From Ifrita kowaldi (Eukaryota > Chordata > Aves > Passeriformes > Cinclosomatidae): a stretch of DNA of 64,000 bases. Below the pieces are notes generated by a model, which did not search any database, was not told the origin of the DNA, and saw only the letters and a list, made by a program, of their open reading frames with translations. This document shows positions 12,708 through 24,186 of this stretch, in pieces. The stretch covers positions 683,020 to 747,019 of the forward strand of contig VZRS01009539.1 in assembly GCA_013398055.1 (NCBI GenBank). The letters are read 5' to 3'. The number at the start of each line of letters is the position of its first letter. Within the stretch, counting starts at the first letter, position 1. Both the position numbers and the translations under genes were made by a program.

Positions 12708-14019
12708 ACCTTAGTACTGAGCTAATTGGCTCCTGAAAATTATATTTTTCATTTCATTGAGTAGAGAGGAGTAGGAAACATTTGTTTCAAAATAAAAAAA
12801 TAACTTAAAAAAAGTTCTTGTTAGATCAAATAAATTCCTTCTTTTTTCCATACTGCTCATACACAAAAATATGGGCTTATATGTTGGCAATACATTAGGA
12901 TAAGTAATTACAAATGTTATCCTTTAAAAATTTAACATTTATCTTGCCACTTCTTGTGTTGCAAAATCCTGTGGTCTATAGTACAGTCCCGTATTCTCCA
13001 AATTTGTATATTCCCAATTTGTGCAATATAGATAAGCCACATTTAAGGTGACTAGGCAGTAATCAAGCCACAATATTAATAAATATATATATATATAGCA
13101 TTTTTAATGAACAGTCATCTATTAATTAACTTCAAACTCCCTTATAAAGCAATTTTTACTTCAGCTCAACCAACACACATATTTCTTCTACAACTAATTT
13201 TCATTAAACCATCCTATTAACTGCAATGATTTACACGTGTAGAGAAGACCAGAGACTGCATAGCTCAACAAATATGACTTTTAAATTATATCATTACTAG
13301 TATAAGCTGACAGGCTTTGAGAGAACAGGGACTTCAGACTTGTCTGGCCTTGTACTGGCTTGAGGTGAATTTTACTTATTTTAGCTGAGGTTGCAGTTTT
13401 CTAGTCATGAGGTGACTGTGGCCAAATTTCTTTTAGCTTGAATTTATCTCTGTGCCACTGTGTGGCATAACACCTATTGCTAATTAATAGAGAATAAAAC
13501 CAAGCAGTTATTTTGGATTAAGTGAACTGTCTTTGGTTGTAGGATTATAATACATTATAGAAGAGTAAGAGTATCAGATGACATCAGAAATATCAGAACA
13601 TTTTTCACAAGGGAAAGACCTCACCTTGTGAGTCAGGCAAACCCAACTTTAAGGGTAAGAAGGAGGACACATGGAACTGGGAAATAGTGGGGTAAAGGCA
13701 AGCAAGCAACCGTCAGAAAATCTGTAAAAAAATTGCTGAGGGGACCCAAGACTGAAGAGGAAGAAACCACCACGACCAACATCATGTTCTGCCCAATGAA
13801 GATACTGCCAGTTCACTGTGACCCTCTTTTTATTCCTTTATTCCTGGAGTTCACACAAACTGTTGTCCTGTTACCTACGGGATGGAGGGAGAGTGCAAAT
13901 AGCACCAGGGAAAAGGGTGCTCTCATATATCTATATCTATATTTATATCTAATCTATACCTACATCTATATATCTATGTACACACACATTTTTAAAATAT
14001 ATATTCTTTGCATATATAC
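12708..14019 (+). other. Redundant contig (copy 2 of 10079-11396)
   Basis: Bounded by Ns at 12707 and 14020, this contig repeats upstream sequence with one substitution and a 6-base microsatellite contraction. It ends inside the TA-rich microsatellite, a typical place for a contig to break. The 102-codon frame at 13733-14041 runs across the N and is an artefact. It is most simply read as an alternative haplotype of the same locus. Confidence 0.9.
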
Positions 14020-14020
14020 N
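14020..14020. other. Single-N assembly gap
   Basis: The N separates the redundant contig from a contig whose first 455 bases repeat 12252-12706. Confidence 0.97.
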
Positions 14021-14475
14021 GGCATTTGGGAAAGTTCATGAGTTTTTCAGATGTTTTCACTAGAATGTAAATAGCAGCAAGGCATAACCTATGCCAGAAC
14101 GACAGAAAAGATGTTTTGATGTCTCAGTGTATAGGAAAGCAAAAGCAGAAAACTGAAGGACTCCCTGAGTAATCAAATCAGTCCTTTGCAATTGCCAGAA
14201 CCAGAGTTTTATAACTGTGTTCATGAATTTTCTCTTTAACTTCCTATTGGCTCGCAGACACTGCCAAAAAACAGTGGATGGCCCTTTGCCCAGGGACCTA
14301 AGGTTGTTCTCTCAGAGCTCCCGAGTACCAGGAAGGAGCATGCCTTACGTCATGCAGCACAGCAGGCCAGTATTTAATCCATCTCCAATAGATCATATGT
14401 CTAACTCTGGAGTTTAATGCAATTGTGGGCTTGGCAGGGATTTCAGAGTTCTGTGCAAGTGAGAAAGAAATGAAA
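14021..14475 (+). other. Contig start repeating 12252-12706 (copy 2)
   Basis: It matches 12252-12706 over its full length. The sequence then continues as unique DNA from 14476. If merged, 12706 joins directly to 14476 and the 1769 bases from 12707 to 14475 disappear. Confidence 0.92.
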
Positions 14476-17400
14476 AGAAGCTGAAAAGCTACTTTCTCAA
14501 ACATTCTCCTTTTGTACAACACAAACTCCATTACATCTCCTTTTTACCTATTTTGCACAAATGTAGCAAAGAGTTTTGCTGGAAGAGGGACCAGAAAATG
14601 CACAGAGAGGTAACTTGCATGTGTATATAAAAACAAATTAAAAGGAATTTTAAGCATTTGACTTTGGCTGTGTACAAACAGTACAGCTCAGTATTCATGA
14701 CGTGTTTCACCCTCTCAAAGCAGTGGAGGTGCACAAAGTAATTAAGAGAAAATATTCTTTGTTTTCTTTGCTATAGATCAAAGAGTATATCACTTCAAAA
14801 AGTGTCACAAATAACAAGGGCTAATAGTAATTAAACCCCCTTTATAATTCAAAAATTTTTTTGTTTTGTTGTTGGAGGGTTTTTGCATTTAATAAATAAA
14901 TACTTTAAACTCCCCAAACTTACAGCATATATATGTGCTTTATATGTGTGTATATATTTATGTATATATATATACACACATATATATATGCGTATATGCA
15001 TATGCCTGCAGAGTTAAAGTATATACATATGCTTGTATGCAGGCATAACAAATTATGCCTGCTGCACGTGCACTTACGAGTTCATATGGTATTAAGTCTA
15101 CATTTCTTGATTAAAAAATTGTATGAAGGAGTTCTGAAGAAAAAACCATATTTGATTTAAAGGTAGTAATACTGATTACTTTTATTTATAATGGCAATTT
15201 TTTTCAGGCTCTTTAGCTGTACATCTTACAGATATAAGCATTCACCATATGAAACTTCAATTAACAATGATTTTCAAGATATAAAAAGGTGCCCATTATA
15301 ATGGCATAGTGAGAATGTGTGGTATACGTTCATTTAAAGTGCTGTTAATTCAATTGCTTTATCTGATCCAAAGTCACTTAGATTATATTAAATTAGCCAT
15401 CTGTTTGGCTTTCACCTTGGAATGTCTGCCAGATGCTGAGTTTGTTTATAGACAATTCATTTGCAGACACAGCCTTAACAACAGGCTTGCTTGTTGGGGA
15501 CTATCCCTTATGGATGAATTTACCTGGGAAGATGAAACTGTGCACTCCAAGAAACAACTGCTTGTTCAAAGGGTAAAAATATATTGACTACCTTGTGTCC
15601 AGTACACTATTACACAAATTATATCCTCTTATTAATTTCTGCAATCTTTGTGATGAAGAGACTTAAATGGTTCCACAAAGCTGCATCATTCTATGTAGTA
15701 CCCATTTATACATTTTATGGTTTTCTTTTTAATTAAGGTCTGGCACTAAAATTACTATAACATTTTGTTATCTACTGGGCATGGAAGCTTTTTACTAAGT
15801 CTCCAGATAGCTTTTAAAAGTCTATTAAAAAGCTGTATATCATTCCACAGTTGTTACACATGGGGAAAATATTTCTTTAAGGGGATGGGCAGCATTATTT
15901 CTCTCTCCCCTACAAAACAGCACTTGTTCTTCATCACAAGAATGATACAAAGATGCTCAGGAAGATTCCAGAATGAGACAGAATTTATTCAAAGTGTTTT
16001 GATTGGGATTTTTCAGCAGCTATTCAAGAGTAATCCCCTATGGGCTAACAAATCTTAGTCAGTGGTCCAAATAAACAGGGTAGTTATGCAATCACTAAGC
16101 AAAAATCAGAAGTAGTTTATGTTCACCTGGAGAGATATTTGATTAAATAATGGTCTGAATCCAGCCCTTAGTTGTCAAAGACACCTGACAGATACTGACA
16201 TTGCTAGTCCTAGACATAGGGCTGTGTACAAACACCTACTGTCAGCAGCAAAAATAAGAAAATGGTTTTCTTCAGGCAGCAATAAAAGGCTATTTATATC
16301 ATAAAAATAACTAATATTCTATATTTTCTCCTATGATTTTTTCTAAAGTTGTTCATATATACTGAATAAAACTTTCACAGGAAATGCAAGCATTGTTACT
16401 TAATGGTTAAGGCAATTTCTAAATGATAGGGTTTAGGAGACTTCCTTTCTTTAGGGAAAGTTTATACCACCCTTTTTTATTCCAGCTTTTTAAGCAGAGG
16501 TTTTTTTACGTTTCTTTGAAACATTTGGTCCCAACCAATGCTATGAACAAGATAAAATGGATGGATTGTGATCCAATCTGATTCAACATGGAAATTCCTA
16601 TGATTAACTGAATAAATACAGAATGTTGATATTTGGTCACTGAACACTGATACTGCTCCATTCCAGAAAGGTTTGACTTGTACTGCAAATTTTCATGCTA
16701 AAGCTTCCAAAGCTTTTGGTTTAATATTTTTTACATAAAATAAATTAATGCATAAAAATATAGAATATATCTAATTGAACCAGTCAGCCAGTCAGGTCAC
16801 TTAGACTGATTAAAGGAAAAGTATCTTATTAGACATGAAATGAAAAATTTCACCTGTGCAGGAGACAGATCATCTGAGTTTGCACTGGCCATGACACAAA
16901 GAATTCTTTACAAGCTGGGTAAGATTCTGGTTTTATTCACAGGCCAATCTTGACTCTCACAGTTCTTCTCCATTAATTTTAAACACATTCATCATTGGCT
17001 TCTCCATCAAAATTTTATTTTTTTATTTTCTCTGTCAAAAAAGAGTAACTCACAACACATTTTTCCATTAACCTCTTTCACTCTATGAAGCAGGAAAAAG
17101 AATTTCAGTGTCTACAATGATACAAATTTGTGCCCCTTGGGTCTTCATCCATTGACTGACAATTTTGAGTGCAGACTGAACTAATGACATGGCAAAAAGA
17201 ATGGGTGATATGAATGGATAAAACAAGAGGGAGGATGGTTTTACCAACAGGAAATTTAAGGAAATTGGGCTGGGCAAAGGAACAGAAATGTAGATAGGAA
17301 AATTTTACAGTAATGTCTTTTTCCTTTCTATGTTTGGGAGTTCTTATAAAGTAATCAAATGATTGCTTAAGAAAAAAATTTTATAATTAAGAAGTGGACT

Positions 17401-18043
17401 AAAGAACTTTTTTTTAAAGTCCATTTTTTTAAAAAAAAGTGAATATTAATGCAAAAGAAATAAATGATGCACTAAATTAATTCGTTTACTTAAACATGGT
17501 CTTTATCTTTTTCACTTCCACATTTTCAGGTTTTTGTGATGTGATATGTCTAAGTATTTTATTTTTTTCTTAATTATTTGAAAGAGGAAACTGTGTTGAA
17601 ACATAAAATTTTTCCCTTGGATGAAAATTCTGTTTCACATAAACTCTAAGGAGAACTATAATGTTAATGACCCTGGCGGAATATGTGAGCAGACAACAAG
17701 GCATATGGGTTTTAGCTCACAAAATAACAATAACCTCTAGAAACATTAGGAATTTTAAATTCAGTACAACTTTCTAATTTAAACCCACTTTGTTTTCAGA
17801 AAAAGATATAAGTTTCTGTTAATTTTAAAAATAGAAAAAGAGAACTTTTGTTTTGTCTAGCCAGCTAACCCATTCTTCGGAAGACCAAAATTAATGTAAG
17901 ACAAATCAGGGACTAGAAGATTTGTCTTTTCCATTTTAGAAGATTGTTCCAATGTTCAGGCTATTAACTTTTATAAATATCTTCCTTTCTTGCCTTCACA
18001 GTAAAATTCAGAATACTTCTTCCTAGTACCAAGTCAGAATAAC
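14476..18043. other. Unique sequence with a TA/CA microsatellite
   Basis: No gene or mobile element recognised. A TA/TG/CA-alternating simple repeat occupies about 14924-15005. Open frames at 15309-15587 (92 codons) and 15765-16058 (97 codons) have no recognisable similarity, and I see no convincing splice sites around them. Confidence 0.55.
14924..15005 (+). repeat. TA/CA-type alternating microsatellite
   Basis: An interrupted run of TATA, TGTG and CACA steps, including uninterrupted TA stretches. Ordinary purine-pyrimidine alternating repeat. Confidence 0.85.
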
Positions 18044-18068
18044 AAAAAAAAAAAAAAAAAAAAAAAAA
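18044..18068 (+). repeat. 25-base A run
   Basis: An uninterrupted run of 25 A residues lies just before the N at 18092. There is no recognisable retroelement body upstream and no visible flanking duplication, so I call it a homopolymer that probably broke the assembly. Confidence 0.9.
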
Positions 18069-18091
18069 CAATTTTTATAATTTATCAATGT

Positions 18092-18092
18092 N
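18092..18092. other. Single-N assembly gap without flanking duplication
   Basis: Unlike the Ns at 12707, 14020, 22309 and 45930, this one is not followed by repeated upstream sequence. It follows the A run closely. Confidence 0.95.
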
Positions 18093-20349
18093 ATTTTTAA
18101 ATTAGTCCAAGTTTTAAAGGCAGAGTGGGTATAATGTTATTTCATGATGTTTTGTGAGTCTATAAGAGACAAAATAAGTTCTATTTGTCATAAAGATGAG
18201 ATGTGAATTGCCAGGAAAGAAGATCCAGTAACTGCAAATTTGATGAGAAGATCATCAACATTTGTGGATAGTTCTTTGGACAAAAGTTTAAGGAAAAAAT
18301 ATCTATGTAGTACAAAACTGCAATATTTATAGTGAAGCACAGGTGGAATAGACAATAAACATACATAATTAAATACTCATATACAGAATAGCTATGTAAT
18401 AGATATAGAATAAATATTATACGTCTCCATATATAATATAAATGTATGCATTAAGTGTCTACATAATGCAGAGGAACATTAAATATTAGAATCCAGGCCA
18501 TTTTAGACTATGTAGATGTTCCAGTGTTGTTACACGGAGTTGATGCTTCAAAACCATGACCTAGATTAACCAATCTCTTTTCTCCTTCAAGTCCTTGATT
18601 AAAAGTCCCTTCTTTATGAGTCTTCTTCTCTGATCTGTTCACCAACTTTATCTATACTTGTGAAATATGTTATCCAGCAAAAACTAAAATAGGTTCTATA
18701 AAATTGAGAATGCTCAGTTGTAATATTTTTAGTGCATATACTCTGTCCTTCATGTTTTTAAAGGATCTGGCACACATATGGCACCCTATAAATGCATTAG
18801 TTTAGCTGGCATTAAATTAAATTCATCCACAATTTGATATTGCAGGTCGATGTGTTGACTTCTGTTACCGTAAATGTAGTTTTGTTTTCAGAGAAATATC
18901 CTATATGTAACTACTTGCCATAATATATTTCTTCATAATACAATTGACAAGAAAAAACAGTGAACAGAGGGAAATGCAAAGCAAAAGAAAGCAGGAAAAG
19001 GGGATGGAAGGCAAACAGAGAGTGCATAAAATACACTCTCTGTTGAGAGAAAGGATGGGCTATCAGGGAAAAGGGCAGAGAAAAAAGAGAGTTGGTAAAG
19101 TGAGGGCCAAAGAGATGAAATAGGGATACAGAACAAAAGATACATAAATTGAAAATGGAAAAAAATGGCAGCAAAATCAACACAGGAACCATGGAAGCAA
19201 AGTAGAAAACAATGCACAAAAAGTTAAAATAGTGAGGCAGGATGGTTAAATCTTGTTTGGAGGTGAAAGAGCATTGCTGTCTTCTTTTTTTTTTGCCAGG
19301 GGTCCCCTCAGGTTAAAAAATACACCTGTCCTTCACTGTCACAGTCACATGGCCAAAACTCTTAATGCAGACCCTGCCTGACAGAAGGGCTCTGTTTACT
19401 TCCTGTGATGGTGATATACTATCAGTGTAAGTCATGTCTTCACTGCATGACTAAACCTTCACTGCTCTTCCCCTTTGTAAGAACTAAAAATATTATAAAA
19501 TTCTGTGGATTTCTGCAAGTGATGAAGAGTTTGACTAAAACATAGTAAGGATGCCAGTAAGAACATAATGCCTGTAAAGGTCTACATAAATAGATGAACT
19601 ATGGAGCCAAAATTTTGACATAAAATAGCCCATCCTTAGCTGTCACCTCACTTTGAAGATGGTTTAAATTGCAGAGCATCTACTATTTGAATTATATATT
19701 TTGTTTCTTCATACACATGGATTTTGTTTCTCAGCTTGTCCTGGACAAAACATCAGCTACTCAAGACCTGACAACAGACAGGATTCAGAAAATGATCTTT
19801 AATCTGTTTAGCTCACATGATGGATCCAAACTGCTAGCCAGCCATTTTGAAATCAAACTCAGTATATAAGGAAATTTATCTCAAAGAATAGTTTCAATAA
19901 TTTCCTACAAAAGACATTAGAAAAAGGAGGGGTTTGTCCAGTTGTTGGGTCTGTTTGTTTTTGCATGTTTTTATAAATACACTCATAGGCAGAACATAAA
20001 TCATGGATTTGGAAGCCTGGATTTAATTTATTTACCAATGTGACCATATTTGAAACTGTGTGCCAATATCTCCAATTCTGCCCTGACCTCAAGGTTGCAG
20101 ATGTACCTCTGACATGGGTCGCAGCCCAGGTCTCCTGACATGGCTGCTGCAGTGTTGGAGCAAGCAATCAACATGACAAGAGCTGGACCACGAGTGAAGT
20201 CCTTGACTTATGGCAAGTGGGTGGAAACAGGAAATAAAAGGTTTCAGCCCTTCCTCCTGGCCCATTTCTCTGTATTTTAATCTTGGTATCACACATGTAT
20301 GTATAAATCTTGGTGTCATAAATGTATGCATGCAAAATGTATAAATAAT
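18093..20349. other. Unique sequence, nothing recognised
   Basis: No gene or element seen. A purine-rich patch (about 18950-19220) gives overlapping minus-strand frames of 94-102 codons that are phenylalanine-, serine- and leucine-rich and look like composition artefacts. A short hairpin (11-base arms at 19014-19024 and 19034-19044) and a diverged ~27-base tandem pair near 20277-20330 are present. Confidence 0.5.
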
Positions 20350-20590
20350 CACAGGAAGATCTAGGTTGGAAAAGACTTCCAAGATGAAGTCCAGTCATTG
20401 ACTGATCATCTCACCAACCAGATCATGGTGGTAACTGCCACGTCCAGTCATTTCTTGAACACCTCCAGGGATGGTGACTCCGTCATCTCTCAGGGCAACT
20501 CATTCCAATGCCTAACATCCCTTTCCATGAAGAAATTCCTCATCATGTCCAACTTGAACCTCCCTTGGTGCAGCTTGAGGCTATAAACAA
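20350..20590 (-). mobile_element. CR1 LINE 3' region fragment
   Basis: Read on the minus strand this is the end of CR1 ORF2 and the short 3' untranslated region. Recognisable CR1 blocks (given on the plus strand) are 'aggttggaaaagacttcca' near 20362, 'cacctccagggatggtgact' near 20460 and 'cttggtgcagcttgagg' near 20563. The 5' end is truncated, as is usual for CR1. The part from 20432 onward is repeated after the N at 22309 by the assembly duplication. The identification rests on recall of avian CR1 3' sequence. Confidence 0.82.
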
Positions 20591-22308
20591 TATTACAAAC
20601 AAGCTCACCACTCATATTTTAGCCACCTTTTCAAATGCTTAGTCCACCGGACCAAAGGAAAAGAGAGCTTGCTGCTCTCAGGATCATGCGGATTGAGAGA
20701 TTTACCTTTATTTTTTCTGCATAAGGATGAAGGAAAAGCAGTTTAGGATGCCAAACCCTTACCTTTGAAGAATTATGGAAAAGGGGATATCAAATGCATC
20801 CTCACTGATCACCATCTGTTAGCACGTGCAGCAGTGCTTAGTGCATTTTACTACACACCAGTGCAGCCCACTGGATAGGACATGCCCTCTGTGCCAAGGT
20901 GGTGGTGGTGGCAGATCCTGAGCTTGCTGCTCTCAGGAAATCACTGGGTGTGTCAGGATAAGTATCATGCAGAACTGAGCCTAAGGGAAATGTTTTATCT
21001 GAGAAAACTGTAATCATTACTGACAAAATGGAATATGAGTGTGTCTTATTGGTGTCTATTTAAAGCCTTAGATTAACAGTAAGGCAATTTCTCAATGCCT
21101 TAGGAGTAATGCCTAGGAATAGTGTACTTAAAAATGTATGCAGAATAAAAAGTTGGTGTTGACTAAAACACATTACCATCTGCTTCTTTGTTTCATTCCA
21201 CTAGAGATTAATTGAGTTGATCTGAGTTAGCAGATACTCTCAATGAAATTACATAGTGTGTTGATGAGGATTTCAATTCAGCTACTGATTAACTTGTTAG
21301 AATACCCAGGTGAGGTGATAATTGTTCCAGAAATCTGAGAACAAAATTTTAAAACCAAGTTACTGCTTGTGCTTGAAGGTTGTGCTGACTTAAGGATTTT
21401 CTTATTTGTGTCATTATCAGCCACACTATAAAGAATTAAACCCTATGTATGTACACATCATATGACTTTATGTGTACATAACACGTTTGTAACTCTGTGT
21501 GTATTTATTTAGGTTATGTAGATATAAAGACACATGTATTTATTCAGACATATGTGAAAGTCATAAGCATTGCTATAACAGGACTTCCACATGCCTGGAC
21601 TCTAGATTTTTCAAGTTATTATGAGAAGTGATTCCTTGTTGCTTAAAAAAATGCCTAATTTCCTAAATTTGCTTCTTCTTGAATCCCACATATACATATA
21701 TATTTTGGCCTCTAGGTATGTTTAAAAGTCTTGTCTTGAGTTTCTTTTTAAAATGGGATTTTGTTCCAAAGTAATTAACCTGGAAAAGATATATTTGAAT
21801 GAGTATATTTATTCAAATTATTCAAACTGTTGAATTAAATGGATGACAGACAAGAGAAATCAAGGAAGTTACTGTACAGACAAGGAAGAACCACAGGCTC
21901 TGTGTCATCAGTCAAAGTGATGTAATTTTACCCCTTGTATACCATCATCAATGTCAATGCTAATATTTCTAGATGAGTTGCAATTATGCCAGCTCCCTTT
22001 TCTTCAGCAGGACTCCAGTTGGGTGGAGCTACACCCACCTGAAATTTTGAGCTTGAAAGAAATGTTTGGAATAGATTTGTTCTCCTTTTGCAAATTAATC
22101 TTTGTTTCTAAAACAATCTTAAATTTCCCATCTAAAAAGATAGATAATTACAACTAGAAGCATATAGTTGCTTAAGGTAGCATAAATCATTCCAAACCAT
22201 TTTTGTTAGAGTGAAATAAAGCCATGAGAGTAATATTATTTCAGGAATTAAAACAAATTTTAGTTCTAAAGCATGACCAAGTAAAAGATACCCACTGTTT
22301 CGTTCATT
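20432..22308 (+). other. 1877-base segment repeated at 22310-24186 (copy 1)
   Basis: The segment recurs at a constant offset of 1878 with no net indel. I found one substitution: C at 21077 against A at 22955. Copy 1 ends exactly at the N and copy 2 begins exactly after it. Apart from the CR1 end at its start, no gene is recognised. A hairpin with 11-base arms lies at 21448-21458 and 21470-21480 and is copied along with it. Confidence 0.95.
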
Positions 22309-22309
22309 N
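22309..22309. other. Single-N assembly gap at duplication junction
   Basis: The N separates the two near-identical 1877-base copies. Confidence 0.97.
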
Positions 22310-22468
22310 TAACTGCCACGTCCAGTCATTTCTTGAACACCTCCAGGGATGGTGACTCCGTCATCTCTCAGGGCAACTCATTCCAATGCCTAACATCCCT
22401 TTCCATGAAGAAATTCCTCATCATGTCCAACTTGAACCTCCCTTGGTGCAGCTTGAGGCTATAAACAA
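22310..22468 (-). mobile_element. CR1 LINE 3' fragment (assembly copy)
   Basis: The same CR1 sequence as 20432-20590, cut at its left by the N. It should not be counted as a separate insertion. Confidence 0.8.
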
Positions 22469-24186
22469 TATTACAAACAAGCTCACCACTCATATTTTAG
22501 CCACCTTTTCAAATGCTTAGTCCACCGGACCAAAGGAAAAGAGAGCTTGCTGCTCTCAGGATCATGCGGATTGAGAGATTTACCTTTATTTTTTCTGCAT
22601 AAGGATGAAGGAAAAGCAGTTTAGGATGCCAAACCCTTACCTTTGAAGAATTATGGAAAAGGGGATATCAAATGCATCCTCACTGATCACCATCTGTTAG
22701 CACGTGCAGCAGTGCTTAGTGCATTTTACTACACACCAGTGCAGCCCACTGGATAGGACATGCCCTCTGTGCCAAGGTGGTGGTGGTGGCAGATCCTGAG
22801 CTTGCTGCTCTCAGGAAATCACTGGGTGTGTCAGGATAAGTATCATGCAGAACTGAGCCTAAGGGAAATGTTTTATCTGAGAAAACTGTAATCATTACTG
22901 ACAAAATGGAATATGAGTGTGTCTTATTGGTGTCTATTTAAAGCCTTAGATTAAAAGTAAGGCAATTTCTCAATGCCTTAGGAGTAATGCCTAGGAATAG
23001 TGTACTTAAAAATGTATGCAGAATAAAAAGTTGGTGTTGACTAAAACACATTACCATCTGCTTCTTTGTTTCATTCCACTAGAGATTAATTGAGTTGATC
23101 TGAGTTAGCAGATACTCTCAATGAAATTACATAGTGTGTTGATGAGGATTTCAATTCAGCTACTGATTAACTTGTTAGAATACCCAGGTGAGGTGATAAT
23201 TGTTCCAGAAATCTGAGAACAAAATTTTAAAACCAAGTTACTGCTTGTGCTTGAAGGTTGTGCTGACTTAAGGATTTTCTTATTTGTGTCATTATCAGCC
23301 ACACTATAAAGAATTAAACCCTATGTATGTACACATCATATGACTTTATGTGTACATAACACGTTTGTAACTCTGTGTGTATTTATTTAGGTTATGTAGA
23401 TATAAAGACACATGTATTTATTCAGACATATGTGAAAGTCATAAGCATTGCTATAACAGGACTTCCACATGCCTGGACTCTAGATTTTTCAAGTTATTAT
23501 GAGAAGTGATTCCTTGTTGCTTAAAAAAATGCCTAATTTCCTAAATTTGCTTCTTCTTGAATCCCACATATACATATATATTTTGGCCTCTAGGTATGTT
23601 TAAAAGTCTTGTCTTGAGTTTCTTTTTAAAATGGGATTTTGTTCCAAAGTAATTAACCTGGAAAAGATATATTTGAATGAGTATATTTATTCAAATTATT
23701 CAAACTGTTGAATTAAATGGATGACAGACAAGAGAAATCAAGGAAGTTACTGTACAGACAAGGAAGAACCACAGGCTCTGTGTCATCAGTCAAAGTGATG
23801 TAATTTTACCCCTTGTATACCATCATCAATGTCAATGCTAATATTTCTAGATGAGTTGCAATTATGCCAGCTCCCTTTTCTTCAGCAGGACTCCAGTTGG
23901 GTGGAGCTACACCCACCTGAAATTTTGAGCTTGAAAGAAATGTTTGGAATAGATTTGTTCTCCTTTTGCAAATTAATCTTTGTTTCTAAAACAATCTTAA
24001 ATTTCCCATCTAAAAAGATAGATAATTACAACTAGAAGCATATAGTTGCTTAAGGTAGCATAAATCATTCCAAACCATTTTTGTTAGAGTGAAATAAAGC
24101 CATGAGAGTAATATTATTTCAGGAATTAAAACAAATTTTAGTTCTAAAGCATGACCAAGTAAAAGATACCCACTGTTTCGTTCATT
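22310..24186 (+). other. Redundant copy 2 of 20432-22308
   Basis: Essentially identical to the upstream copy, starting inside a CR1 fragment. After 24186 the sequence continues as unique DNA, so this is the contig that extends to the right. Confidence 0.95.

Noticed and set aside
18044..18068. A run considered as the tail of a retrocopy
   Set aside because: No gene-like body precedes it and no target-site duplication flanks it.
20432..24186. True segmental tandem duplication
   Set aside because: Junction exactly at a single N, one substitution in 1877 bases and two similar cases in the same window point to an assembly artefact.
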